From positions 27,181 to 45,030 of the forward strand of contig PAWP01000070.1 in assembly GCA_002714125.1 (NCBI GenBank): a stretch of 17,850 bases of DNA. The letters run 5' to 3'. The notes under the pieces are model-generated. The model did not search any database. It had not been told where the DNA came from and was given only the letters and a program-made list of their open reading frames with translations. The stretch's first letter is position 1, and every line of letters begins with the position of its first letter. The stretch comes from Gammaproteobacteria bacterium. Its GTDB lineage: Bacteria > Pseudomonadota > Gammaproteobacteria > Pseudomonadales > Azotimanducaceae_A. Shown piece by piece: positions 1 through 7,791 of the stretch. A program made the translations under genes and the position numbers.

Positions 1-464
1 ATGGGCTAGCGACGATCTCCGTTCCGTGGGGCAGTGTAGGTGGGATCGCGATCTGCTCGCCCGTCTAAGCCATGTGTCGCGCATCGCCAAACATCAGGGG
101 AATGGCATCCTCTAACATGTGGAGTACGCTCCAGGAACCCGCCTTGATCGAGTGGTCACGTTGCAGTCCGGCGGGGACGTTTGCTCATCGAATTCGAGGG
201 TCGACCCTTAGGGCACGAGATGGCCCGGCACCACCTGCCGGTTGCAACGTACACAGTCGAGCGGTTTTCCGAGAAACCCAGCGCGACTAGCTTCGGTAAC
301 TACTACTGGGCGGTTCAAGAAGGATGGCTTGTGCCGCACGTGCTGGAGGTGCAGCCATTCGTGGGTTGAAACCAGTCACCGGCCTCGTCCTGACTGAAAC
401 CGGTGATGACACGCAGCACCGTTTTCGCCTCCGTGCTGTCAGGCTGAGAGTTCGAACCCTTCAT
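1..464 (-). pseudogene. Broken DUF3565-DUF1971 (tellurite-resistance-like) fusion gene, truncated at window edge
   Basis: The minus strand carries three consecutive coding blocks in three different frames. Block A (about 464-372) reads VITGFSQDEAGDW, typical of the DUF3565 N-terminus. Block B (372-178) continues with LQHVRHKPSFLNRP, then FLGKPLDCVRCNR, the DUF3565 core with its paired cysteines, and is cut by TAA at 208-210. Block C (178-1) reads VPAGLQRDHSIKAGSW, the start of a DUF1971 (TehB-like, tellurite-resistance-associated) domain. It is cut by TAG at 65-67 and then continues with IPPTLPHG. At both junctions one base would have to be used twice (c372 and c178), as expected from two one-base deletions. 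The domain order matches known DUF3565-DUF1971 fusions. ATG at 464 would overlap the monooxygenase 3' end by 26 bases, suggesting it once followed that gene in an operon. Family assignment is from memory of conserved motifs. The 3' end lies outside the window. Confidence 0.72.
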
Positions 465-2064
465 AGCCGTTCGCCACAATCTCATCGCACTTTTTGCGGT
501 AAGTGCCAACGCCGCCCACGTACGGCATGAAGATCCGCGGCTTGCCCGGGATGTTCGCGCCGAGATACCAGGAGTTGCATGAGGGAGACGTGAACATGGT
601 GCCCTTCGCCACCTCGTTCACGTGGTGGATCCAGCCCTCTTCCGCTTCGGGTATAGCCTCTATCGCCTGCAGTTGCCGGTCGTTCATGTGCGCGATGCAG
701 TCGTGAATCCAGTCCACATGCTGTTCGATCGACACGATCATGTTCGACAATACGGAAGGGCTACCTGGCCCTGTGATCATGAACATGTTCGGGAAGCCGG
801 ATACCTGGAGCCCAAGGTAGGTGCGCGGGCCCGCTTCCCAGGCGTCGCTCAATGGCTTGCCACCGCGGCCTTTGATATCGATGTTGAGCAGTGCCCCGGT
901 CATGGCATCGAAGCCCGTCGCATAGACCAGAGCGTCGAACTCGAAATGGCCTTGCTCTGTCTGGACGCCGGTTCTGGTGATGTGCTCGATGCCACCCTGG
1001 CGTAGGTCCACCAGGGTCACGTTGTCACGGTTGTAGGTCTCGTAGTAATTGGTGTCGATGACCGGACGTTTGCAGCCAATCGGATAGTTGCGTGGCTTAA
1101 GCCCTTCGGCGGTTGCATCATCGGTGATAATTCTGCCAAGTTGGGCCCGATACATCTCACACGCCATCTCATTGGCTTCCGGATTCAGGCCAATGTCAAT
1201 AAAGCGCCGGATGGCGCCGAAGCCTTCATCTTCCACTGCATTGGCACGTTCTTCCGCGCTCGTTTCCAGCAAATGGTCCATTGGCATGATGAGATCGGCG
1301 CCGCCGAACCCGAATCCGTATCCAACAATCCCTGCTTGGGACTCTCTCTGTTGCTGCCTGATGGCCGCGTAGTTTGCCTTTGCGTCGGCTCGGAAATCAT
1401 CGGTCATGTCCCGATTGTGGGCGGGCATAGTGTAGTTGGGGGTGCGCTGAAAGACAGTCAGGTGCCTGGCGTCTTCGGCAATAACCGGGATGGCCTGGAT
1501 GCCGGATGAACCTGTACCGATGATGCCAACGGATGTGGTGCTGAAGTCCACCCCGCCGTGGGGCCATTGTCCGGTGTGGTAGACGTCGCCTTCGAAGTCG
1601 TTTGCGCCCTTTATGTCCGGCGTGTTGGGCATCGAGAGACAGCCAGTTGCCATCACGCAGTAGTGTGCATCGTAAACGTCGCCGCCGTCGGTGGTGACAG
1701 TCCAGCGATGGGTCTCCTCTGAGTAGTGGGTGGAGGTCACCCGGGTATCAAACTCTATGCCGCTGCGCAGATCGAAACGGTCTGCGACATGGTTGGCGTA
1801 TTCGAGGATCTCTGGCTGTCCGGCCATCACTTCGGTCCAATCCCAGTCCTGCTGCAGTTCTTCGGAGAAGCTGTAGGAGTACTCCATGCTTGGCACGTCG
1901 CAGCGCGCCCCTGGGTAACGGTTCCAGTACCAGGTACCGCCGACTCCGCTGCCGGCTTCCAGCACCTTGGTGCTGACGCCTAACTCACGCAGCCTGTGCA
2001 GCATGTACATGCCGGCAAATCCCGCTCCCACAACGAGTACATCAACTTTGGTTGCTTCACTCAT
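439..2064 (-). CDS. Type I Baeyer-Villiger / flavin-containing monooxygenase
   Basis: A 541-residue FAD- and NADPH-dependent monooxygenase, predicted to insert oxygen next to a ketone carbonyl to give an ester or lactone in the cytoplasm. An N-terminal FAD-binding Rossmann motif GAGFAG lies at residues 13-18. The complete type I fingerprint FxGxxxHxxxWP is present as FEGDVYHTGQWP (157-168), and a second Rossmann motif GTGSSG for NADPH lies at 183-188. Length matches cyclohexanone-monooxygenase-like enzymes. The open frame runs further upstream, to 2352, but that part overlaps the divergent pdxA-like gene and has no family similarity, so ATG 2064 (MSEATKVDVLVVGAG) was chosen. No strong ribosome site precedes it. 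A broken DUF3565-DUF1971 gene follows on the same strand. The substrate (cyclic, aliphatic or steroid ketone) cannot be told from sequence. Confidence 0.93.
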   Translation of the reverse strand: MSEATKVDVLVVGAGFAGMYMLHRLRELGVSTKVLEAGSGVGGTWYWNRYPGARCDVPSMEYSYSFSEELQQDWDWTEVMAGQPEILEYANHVADRFDLRSGIEFDTRVTSTHYSEETHRWTVTTDGGDVYDAHYCVMATGCLSMPNTPDIKGANDFEGDVYHTGQWPHGGVDFSTTSVGIIGTGSSGIQAIPVIAEDARHLTVFQRTPNYTMPAHNRDMTDDFRADAKANYAAIRQQQRESQAGIVGYGFGFGGADLIMPMDHLLETSAEERANAVEDEGFGAIRRFIDIGLNPEANEMACEMYRAQLGRIITDDATAEGLKPRNYPIGCKRPVIDTNYYETYNRDNVTLVDLRQGGIEHITRTGVQTEQGHFEFDALVYATGFDAMTGALLNIDIKGRGGKPLSDAWEAGPRTYLGLQVSGFPNMFMITGPGSPSVLSNMIVSIEQHVDWIHDCIAHMNDRQLQAIEAIPEAEEGWIHHVNEVAKGTMFTSPSCNSWYLGANIPGKPRIFMPYVGGVGTYRKKCDEIVANGYEGFELSA

Positions 2065-2178
2065 GAATCTGTCTGCCCTATCGCGAGTGGGAAATTCTGC
2101 CAGAAACGCCACCTTAATTCGCGTGCCCGAGTGGCTGGAGCCTATGATACAACTGTGTTCAAGCGTTGGAGTATTGAT
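2065..2178. promoter_or_regulatory. Divergent promoter region between monooxygenase and pdxA-like gene
   Basis: This 114-base gap separates two divergent genes and must hold both promoters unless they lie inside the genes. On the plus strand a -10-like TATGAT lies at 2143-2148, but no good -35 sits 16-18 bases upstream. GGAG at 2168-2171 is a good ribosome site seven bases before TTG 2179. No clear operator palindrome was seen. Confidence 0.35.
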
Positions 2179-3168
2179 TTGGCTGAGGCCGTACCTATGG
2201 CCATTACGATGGGCGATGCGTCCGGCGTCGGGCCCGAGATTGTGCTGCGCTGCGCGGCCGCAGGGGAGCTCGATGAGTCCGTTGTCATCTATGGTGACGC
2301 GTCGATTCTGGAAGCAGGGCAAGCGCTGCTCAACCTCGAAGTGAACCTGCACAGGGTGTCACGCCCAGGTGAGGCTGCTCAGGGCGCGCTCAATGTGCTT
2401 GACCACAGGCTGCTCCTGGCGAGCGAATTGACCCCGGGCGTCCTCTCAGAAGCCGCGGGTCGCGCGGCGCACGCCTATGTGGTGAACGCAGCGCGGGCAG
2501 CGCTGGCAGGAGAGGTGGCCGGGGTCGTTACCATGCCGATGAACAAGGAAGGTACCAAGACGTCCCATCCAGAGTTTATTGGTCATACAGAGCTCATCTC
2601 AGGTCTCTGTGGGATAGACAATTACTCGATGATGCTTGCCAACCCGAACGTAGCAGTCAGCCACGTGAGCACTCATCTCAGCCTGCGAGAGGCAATCGAG
2701 CGGGTTACCACCGAACGCGTCCTGAACGTGATCGAACTTACCAGGAATGCTCTGCTTGGGGCATTTCCCGAGCCCAGGATTGCCGTATGTGGACTGAACC
2801 CACACGCCGGTGAGCATGGCCTGTTTGGCAGCGAAGACGCAGAGTTAATCCAGCCCGCGATCGACCAGGCGAACGCGCGGGGTTACGTTGTGACTGGGCC
2901 GCATCCCGCAGATACGGTGTTTTACCAGGCCATCAACAACGACGCTCATGACGCGATCATCTGCATGTATCACGACCAGGGTCACGCTCCGATGAAACTC
3001 ATCGGTTTCGAGAACAGCGTCAATGTGACGATCGGTCTGCCCATTATCCGTACCTCGGTTGATCATGGCACTGCGTTTGACATTGCCTGGCATGGTGTCG
3101 CGTTTACATCTTCGCTCGGTCACGCGCTTGGTTACGCTCGGAGGCTGGCGGGTGACGGGAGCGATTGA
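2179..3168 (+). CDS. PdxA-family dehydrogenase (4-hydroxythreonine-4-phosphate dehydrogenase or PdxA2-like)
   Basis: An NAD-dependent, metal-dependent oxidising decarboxylase of the PdxA family. True PdxA oxidises 4-hydroxythreonine 4-phosphate in pyridoxal phosphate synthesis; PdxA2-like relatives act on D-threonate or D-erythronate 4-phosphate. The N-terminal signature ITMGDASGVGPEI is present. The three metal ligands expected for the fold are visible as His166 (in SHVSTHLS), His209 (NPHAGE) and His265 (YHDQGHAP), followed by the conserved GLPIIRTSVDHGTAFD. From TTG 2179 the protein is 329 residues, the usual family length. TTG was preferred because GGAG lies seven bases upstream; ATG 2197 would give 323 residues. 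The TMGDxxGVGPEI form and the lack of pdxJ or ksgA nearby leave open that this is a catabolic PdxA2 enzyme, so no gene symbol is given. Confidence 0.9.
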   Translation: MAEAVPMAITMGDASGVGPEIVLRCAAAGELDESVVIYGDASILEAGQALLNLEVNLHRVSRPGEAAQGALNVLDHRLLLASELTPGVLSEAAGRAAHAYVVNAARAALAGEVAGVVTMPMNKEGTKTSHPEFIGHTELISGLCGIDNYSMMLANPNVAVSHVSTHLSLREAIERVTTERVLNVIELTRNALLGAFPEPRIAVCGLNPHAGEHGLFGSEDAELIQPAIDQANARGYVVTGPHPADTVFYQAINNDAHDAIICMYHDQGHAPMKLIGFENSVNVTIGLPIIRTSVDHGTAFDIAWHGVAFTSSLGHALGYARRLAGDGSD

Positions 3169-3181
3169 TCTCCACTGAGTG

Positions 3182-3206
3182 TCAGGTGCAGGATGCCTGC
3201 GCCTGA
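3182..3206 (+). terminator. Terminator-like hairpin after pdxA-like gene
   Basis: TCAGGTGCAGG pairs with CCTGCGCCTGA around an ATG loop: 11 base pairs, one of them G-U. It begins 13 bases after the stop codon. No T tract follows (AAGTAGTAATAAAG), so it is either a weak intrinsic terminator or a 3'-end stabilising hairpin. Confidence 0.45.
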
Positions 3207-3925
3207 AAGTAGTAATAAAGTTTAGGGGCTGCGGGTCCCCCAGGTGAGGCGCTGGGCGTACGACGCAGTGCCATCAAGTCATGAGCTTCAGCTTCGTGAG
3301 TCACTTAGAGAGCGCGTGATATGGCCCCGGAGTAGTCATTCATCATCGAGCGTAGTCCACTACCGCGGTGACCTTGCGTGTATTTTCTAAGTACAAACGG
3401 TTCTCTGGTCCAAAATCGCCTAGTGCGAGCGACGCGCGGCCGCCAGCTAGTGTTGGTGGTGGATCAACGCGCTGCAGCGCCGCACCGGTTGCGCCCATCA
3501 CACTGTCATGGAGAGGTGCTGCTGGCGAACCTGCCAGCAATCCGGCTCCGTTTACGCTGGACACTCGCCGGTCCTGCTGGTGTAGCTAAGTTTCTGCCAG
3601 TAAGGGTGGCACCTAAAGGCCAAGAACGTGGCGCAGGTGATAGAGGCACACTGTTTCAGTCCTGGCCTGTGTGGCTGCACCGGCGCTGACATGGAGCTTG
3701 GTCACGTCCTCTCTGTCCCTTCGAGTTGCGTTGATGAAGCCATGCGGTAAGTGGTTAATGGGTTGCATCCTTAAGCCCTAGTGTCGGTAGCTGGATGGAC
3801 GTTACGGACACGAACCCATGGTATGGGGCATGCCGGGGTCCTGATAGACCTTTAGGTCGACTGAAGCTGCTTGTGGAGAGTGCGATCGTCTGCAAACCCA
3901 GGTGAGGGGGGTTGTAGTGGGGAAG
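3207..3925. other. Gene-poor interval of about 0.7 kb
   Basis: No protein family was recognised on either strand. The longest open frames are 103 codons (3378-3689, plus) and 73 codons (3343-3564, minus). They lie opposite each other, lack convincing ribosome sites and show no family motif. Because other gaps in this window hold decayed genes, this could be an older, unreadable remnant. Confidence 0.4.
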
Positions 3926-3958
3926 TGATGCGTGGCCCCGGAATGGGGCCACGCATCA
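3926..3958 (-). terminator. Perfect 14-bp stem hairpin downstream of the LLM gene
   Basis: TGATGCGTGGCCCC pairs perfectly with GGGGCCACGCATCA around a five-base loop (GGAAT). The hairpin lies 12 bases beyond the stop codon of the minus-strand LLM gene. This is the expected place for its transcription terminator. No U tract follows in either direction, so termination may need other factors or the stem may protect the mRNA end. Confidence 0.6.
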
Positions 3959-3970
3959 GGTTGGTCGAGC

Positions 3971-4894
3971 CTAAACCTTGGAGACGATTTCTTCCTCGTA
4001 CATCTGTAGGCGGTCAACGTCGCCGGAGGCGATGCCACCAAACATGATCTCTGCGATGCCGGCCTCTTTGAACTCACCAATGCGGTCGACAATGTACTGG
4101 GCTGAACCCGCCACGGTGCCCTCGCCAAGCCCTTTAGTAACCCTTTCGATCAGACCTTTGTCCTCAGTCAGGTAACACGGCATCAGCAGAGTACGGCGAA
4201 TCTCGCTGGGGTCGCGCCCACAGTCTGCGCAGTGCCGGTCGAGAATGTCGGACTTGGATTTGTAGTAGTCCAGCGACATGCCTCCGCCAGCCCAGCCATC
4301 GAGGTTCATCACGTCGCCATAGCGCGCAAGTGTTCGCAGCGTGCGTTTGGGCCCTGTTCCGCCGACCATGATGGGGATCGGCTTGCTCGGGTTGTAGGAC
4401 CCAGGCGACAGCCGCGCGCTGTCGATATCGTAATAGTTGCCATTGTAGTCAACGGGTTCCGTAGCGTGGATCAGTTTGCGCAGGAGTTCACAGGCCTCTT
4501 CGAAGCGATCCTGGCGTTCCTTCATGGAAGGGAACTCCCAGCCGTAAGCCTCGTGCTCGCGCTTGTACCAACCGGCACCAATAGCGAGCGTAAATCTCCC
4601 TTCGGTCATGGTGTCGATGGTGCCCGCAATCTTGGCAACGAGCGCTGGGTTTCGATAAGTGTTGCCAAGCACAAGGTTGCCCAGCCGGAGTTTCTTAGTG
4701 AAACCCCCGGCAAATGCGATAGCGGTCAGCCCTTCGAACGCGGTGAGCGCTTCCTGCTCGTGATCGGCCCCGGGTGGGATGAAGTGGTCCGCAAACCAGA
4801 CGCTGTCCCAGCGTCCGGCTTCCATAGCTTCCACCGATGCGCGCACATCTTCCCAGTTGGTGCGGTAGACGTTGACTTGTACTCCGAAATCCAT
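3971..4894 (-). CDS. LLM-class (luciferase-like) F420-dependent oxidoreductase
   Basis: A 307-residue cytoplasmic TIM-barrel protein of the bacterial luciferase-like superfamily, likely a flavin- or F420-dependent oxidoreductase. Family signatures are an N-terminal strand (MDFGVQV), WDSVWFADHF around residues 29-38, LRLGNLVLGNTYRNPALVAK, then GRFTLAIGAGWYKREHEAYG, which forms the cofactor-phosphate region, and PIMVGGTGPKRTLR later on. Length is typical. ATG 4894 is preceded by AGGA about nine bases upstream. The gene is divergent from the TPR-like protein and is followed by a strong hairpin. F420 use is inferred from subgroup resemblance; an FMN-dependent monooxygenase is the alternative. The substrate is unknown. 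Confidence 0.88.
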   Translation of the reverse strand: MDFGVQVNVYRTNWEDVRASVEAMEAGRWDSVWFADHFIPPGADHEQEALTAFEGLTAIAFAGGFTKKLRLGNLVLGNTYRNPALVAKIAGTIDTMTEGRFTLAIGAGWYKREHEAYGWEFPSMKERQDRFEEACELLRKLIHATEPVDYNGNYYDIDSARLSPGSYNPSKPIPIMVGGTGPKRTLRTLARYGDVMNLDGWAGGGMSLDYYKSKSDILDRHCADCGRDPSEIRRTLLMPCYLTEDKGLIERVTKGLGEGTVAGSAQYIVDRIGEFKEAGIAEIMFGGIASGDVDRLQMYEEEIVSKV

Positions 4895-5022
4895 CGTTTA
4901 TTCCTGTTGTTGTGCCGAGCGTGGCGGTGAGTATACGCCCCGAAGATCGACGGGGCGCATGGCGTAGGCAGGGCGACCTAAAGGTGTTGCTTTACACGTT
5001 AGTGTGTCCGAACATCTCGCGC

Positions 5023-6471
5023 ATGTCTGACCCGGCCGCAGCTTCAAACTCCCACGAATCTCACGCGCAGGCGCCCCGCGTGCCCTGGCTTGCCATCATC
5101 GCAACCATGGGTGCTATCGCAGCAGGGTTCTGGGTAGCCGTGCAGGAAGGCGGCTCAACCGTGCCAGCTCCAGCGCAGGTGGGTCAAGGCCCAAGGTCCG
5201 CGGTGGTTCCGCTTGGCAGCGTGCGGATCGATCGCAGAGCAGCTGTACTCGATCTCGCCATGGCTCGCCAGGACGATCTGCAGATCGTACCGATCAATGC
5301 CCCTGCCGCCTACGTCGTGAGCCGGGGTGCGTCAGGTTATCAGGTGGTCTCCGAGGGTGCGGTGGTAATCCCTGGGATCCGGCCTTCGTCTGACGTTGGC
5401 AAAGACGCCCAACGGATCCGGAATGAAATCTATGTGGATGTGCGTCGGCGCAATCCGAGTGCGTTCCCTGATCTCAGTCAGTTGACCCCAACGGTGCGAG
5501 CACGGGTACTGGACGCGGAAGCGTTGTGGCTTGACTGGATGGCTGGTGCCGAAATGGACTGGCAGGCATATCGATTCGGCCTTGCGGAGGCGGCTGGTGA
5601 TCAGCGTGAAGCCTTGGTGGCGCATGAGCGACTGGCGGACTACTTCACTGAACTGGGCTCGCGCCACTATGGGCTCGAGCGAGCCCGTGCGGAGGCAAGT
5701 AAGCACCTTGAGCAAGTGATCGACCTCTCACCAAAGCGGTATGGCTACCTGATGCAGCGGGCTCGTTACTACCTGGTCCTTGAACTCGACTACAAGAGTG
5801 CGAACGATGTGCTGCAGCGCGGCCGCATGCGCAACCCTGATGCGGCGCCCAATCTTTTTGGACTACTGCAGATCGCGTTGCGTGAAGGGCGCCCTGCTGA
5901 AGCGAGAACGCTCATAGCGGGTGCTCATGCCTATCTGGCGCCCCGCCGGCCGGCCTGGTTGCTCAAGTTTGCCCGTCTCGCGCTTATTGCTGGTGAGTAT
6001 GACAAAGCCCTTGCGCTTGCTTCGACGGTGGTGACCCAAACGCCGGAGTTCCGAACCCGGGTTCGGGCTCTGATTCTTGCCGCGGAGGCCGAGCTGCTTG
6101 CGGGGGACAAAAGGGAAGGGCAGGGCTGGCTCGCCCGTTTGCCGCCAGGGCTTGAACCTTCACTCACTGCCGCTGCGGCGCCGTCGCGTGTGATGGTGGG
6201 CGCGCTGGAGGACCCCGACATTGTAGAGATTGAACAGCAGGCGGGGCCCTACATTGCGGCCCGTACCGCAGCAGCTGCGGGCGACCGGGCGTTAGCGCTC
6301 GAAGTGATGAAGCGCGGACTGCAGCAGAGAGACGAACGTCTGCTCGACAGTCTGCGTCTCGCGCGGTTTTGGGGCCCGCTACGAACAGAGCCGCAGTTTT
6401 CAGTTCTGCTTAATACGCTAACGGCAATGGAGACACGCTCGGCACCGCCAGGTATGGCGCGCCAACCATGA
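5023..6471 (+). CDS. Membrane-anchored TPR-like protein of unknown function
   Basis: A 482-residue protein with a short charged N-terminus, one membrane segment at about residues 20-40 (PWLAIIATMGAIAAGFWVAV), then a Pro/Ala-rich linker and a mainly helical, Ala/Leu/Arg-rich region. That region has TPR-like pairs such as HLEQVIDLSPKRYGYLMQRA and AGEYDKALALA. The C-terminus (ALEVMKRGLQQRDERLLDSL, then WGPLRTEPQF) resembles the repeat end seen in TPR regions of CadC-like and adenylate-cyclase-like proteins, but no DNA-binding or cyclase domain is present. The topology suggests an inner-membrane anchor with the repeats in the periplasm. ATG 5023 was chosen because the membrane segment then sits near the N-terminus; the frame is open back to 4912 but that part overlaps the divergent promoter region. 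No good ribosome site is visible. Specific function is unknown. Confidence 0.75.
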   Translation: MSDPAAASNSHESHAQAPRVPWLAIIATMGAIAAGFWVAVQEGGSTVPAPAQVGQGPRSAVVPLGSVRIDRRAAVLDLAMARQDDLQIVPINAPAAYVVSRGASGYQVVSEGAVVIPGIRPSSDVGKDAQRIRNEIYVDVRRRNPSAFPDLSQLTPTVRARVLDAEALWLDWMAGAEMDWQAYRFGLAEAAGDQREALVAHERLADYFTELGSRHYGLERARAEASKHLEQVIDLSPKRYGYLMQRARYYLVLELDYKSANDVLQRGRMRNPDAAPNLFGLLQIALREGRPAEARTLIAGAHAYLAPRRPAWLLKFARLALIAGEYDKALALASTVVTQTPEFRTRVRALILAAEAELLAGDKREGQGWLARLPPGLEPSLTAAAAPSRVMVGALEDPDIVEIEQQAGPYIAARTAAAAGDRALALEVMKRGLQQRDERLLDSLRLARFWGPLRTEPQFSVLLNTLTAMETRSAPPGMARQP

Positions 6472-6651
6472 TGGACGCAGTTTGCCAAAAAGCTGCGGGA
6501 CCGCGTGTGAGCTGGAGAGATCACCGCTAGCATTCGCATCTGGAAGAGCCCGGACTTCCAAGTCTCCGATGGTGCCTGATATGCGAGCCCCATAGGGCTG
6601 CCCACGATGGCACTTTCGGACTGTTGGGCTTTAACCCCAGAGGCAAGCACA
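6472..6651 (+). pseudogene. Remnant of an ASCH-like domain gene
   Basis: In the same frame as the upstream TPR gene and directly after its stop, the sequence reads TQFAKKLRDRV, stop (TGA 6508), AGEITASIRIWKSP, stop (TGA 6577), then a weaker LSDCWALTPEAS. This order resembles small ASCH-domain proteins with a KxLRxxVxxGEIT start, an RIW-x-x-P motif and a later LxDITPELA segment. The VKVG stretch expected after the proline is degraded. With two stops and no start codon it cannot make a full protein. ASCH domains are proposed RNA-binding folds. The identification is from motif memory and needs a profile search. Confidence 0.5.
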
Positions 6652-6702
6652 ACCTTGTGTGATAGCGTTGGGGGCAGTTACCAGGAGAGAGAGGACCACG
6701 CG

Positions 6703-7710
6703 ATGAAAGCAGCCATATTCAAGGGCCCACGTGACATTCGGGTCGAGGACGTCGAGCGCCCCGTCGCCGGACCTGGTGAGGCCATCCTGCGCGTTCGAGC
6801 CTGCGGTATTTGCGGGTCCGATCTGCACACTTACCGTCACGGTCTCTTCGAAGAAGGGCTGTCCGCTGAGATTGATGGCGGACGGGTAATGGGGCACGAG
6901 TTCAGCGGTGAGGTCGTGGAGGTCAATGGACTCACCGATCTGAAGCAGGGTGACCGCATCTGCACTGTGGGCATGGGTGCTAACGCTGAGTTTGTAAAGG
7001 TCAGTGAGCAGATGCTTGCATTGGCGCGGCCGGTTGCAAACCATGTCTCGTACGATGAAGCAGCCACCACTGAGCCACTCGCAACGTCGCTGCATGCGGC
7101 AAAACTGGCCAAACCTGTTGATGGTCAGACTTGTGTCGTCATGGGTGCAGGGATCATAGGGCTTGGTGTCATTCAATGCATTCGGGCCATGGCGCCGGGT
7201 GCCCACATCATCTCGGTGGACGTTTCATCGAAACGCCTCGAAATGGCCCGGCAGCTTGGTGCCGCTGACACGATCAACGCGGTCGATGGCGACACTGTTG
7301 AGGCTGTGAAGGCGCTTACGGGCAGCACTAGCCTAGGTGTGATCGACGCCGAAGATGCCAACGTCGACATTGTTTTCGATTGTGCTGGGGCAGGCAAGAA
7401 CACAAGCGGCCCGTCCGTGCTTTCCCAGGCCATGGACATGGTCTCCTTTGGTGGCCAGTTGGTGGTGGTGGCCGTGTTCGAGAAGCCGATCGAGCTGGAT
7501 ATGAACATTGCAGTGCGCAAAGACTTACGCATCCACGGCTCGTGGGCCTGGGTGCCGGAGGAGTTTGTGGAGGCAGCAGAGCTGATCGAGTCTGGCAAGA
7601 TTGACCGCAAACCTCTCATTTCGCATACGTTTGCGCTGGCCGACGCCTCTGAGGCCTACGAGACCCAACTGCAGGCCGACAGCGCCATCAAGGTGGTGCT
7701 GAACCCCTGA
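6703..7710 (+). CDS. Medium-chain zinc-type alcohol dehydrogenase without structural-zinc loop
   Basis: A 335-residue NAD(P)-dependent dehydrogenase of the MDR superfamily, oxidising an alcohol or reducing a ketone/aldehyde. Catalytic-zinc ligands are visible: Cys37 in CGICGSDLH, His65 in GHEFSGEV, and probably Glu124 in TTEPLATSLHA. The cofactor Rossmann motif GAGIIG lies at 148-153. The four-cysteine structural-zinc lobe that normally follows GDR is missing: GDRICTVGMGANAEFVKV runs straight on. ATG 6703 fits the family N-terminus (MKAAIFKGPRDIRVED) and has AGGAGAG upstream; the frame is open further up but that part is the ASCH remnant. The extended SDR gene follows 81 bases downstream after a hairpin. 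The substrate is unknown; polyol, butanediol and threonine dehydrogenase-like groups are all possible. Confidence 0.9.
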   Translation: MKAAIFKGPRDIRVEDVERPVAGPGEAILRVRACGICGSDLHTYRHGLFEEGLSAEIDGGRVMGHEFSGEVVEVNGLTDLKQGDRICTVGMGANAEFVKVSEQMLALARPVANHVSYDEAATTEPLATSLHAAKLAKPVDGQTCVVMGAGIIGLGVIQCIRAMAPGAHIISVDVSSKRLEMARQLGAADTINAVDGDTVEAVKALTGSTSLGVIDAEDANVDIVFDCAGAGKNTSGPSVLSQAMDMVSFGGQLVVVAVFEKPIELDMNIAVRKDLRIHGSWAWVPEEFVEAAELIESGKIDRKPLISHTFALADASEAYETQLQADSAIKVVLNP

Positions 7711-7723
7711 CTTGTTGGCGTCC

Positions 7724-7762
7724 CCCGCCACAAGCGGGCTTTGACTTTATACTCGCCCGCTT
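7724..7762 (+). terminator. Overlapping inverted repeats between dehydrogenase and SDR genes
   Basis: CCCGC (7724-7728) pairs with GCGGG (7734-7738), followed by CTTTGACTTT, a weak intrinsic-terminator shape after the dehydrogenase. The right arm also belongs to a second repeat: AAGCGGGC (7732-7739) pairs perfectly with GCCCGCTT (7755-7762). Between those arms lies a -10-like TATACT (7748-7753). The two mutually exclusive folds could be chance, a terminator/antiterminator pair, or an operator over the SDR promoter. Confidence 0.4.
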
Positions 7763-7791
7763 TGCCTAGTTCTAAGCCCTGGGAGGCCACC

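Noticed and set aside
181..369. 62-codon plus-strand ORF with protein-like composition
   Set aside because: It is the antisense shadow of the DUF3565-DUF1971 remnant, which has clear family motifs on the minus strand.
1996..2178. N-terminal extension of the PdxA-family protein
   Set aside because: It lies opposite the monooxygenase start, has no similarity to PdxA, and a good ribosome site supports TTG 2179.
2065..2352. 96-codon N-terminal extension of the Baeyer-Villiger monooxygenase
   Set aside because: It overlaps the divergent pdxA-like coding sequence and the family N-terminus begins at ATG 2064.
3343..3689. Opposed ORFs of 73 and 103 codons in the gap after the pdxA-like gene
   Set aside because: They overlap each other on opposite strands, lack good starts and show no family motif.
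6508..6510. TGA in the ASCH-like remnant as another Sec codon
   Set aside because: The family does not have a cysteine there, a second TGA follows at 6577, and no redox motif surrounds it; simple decay explains it.
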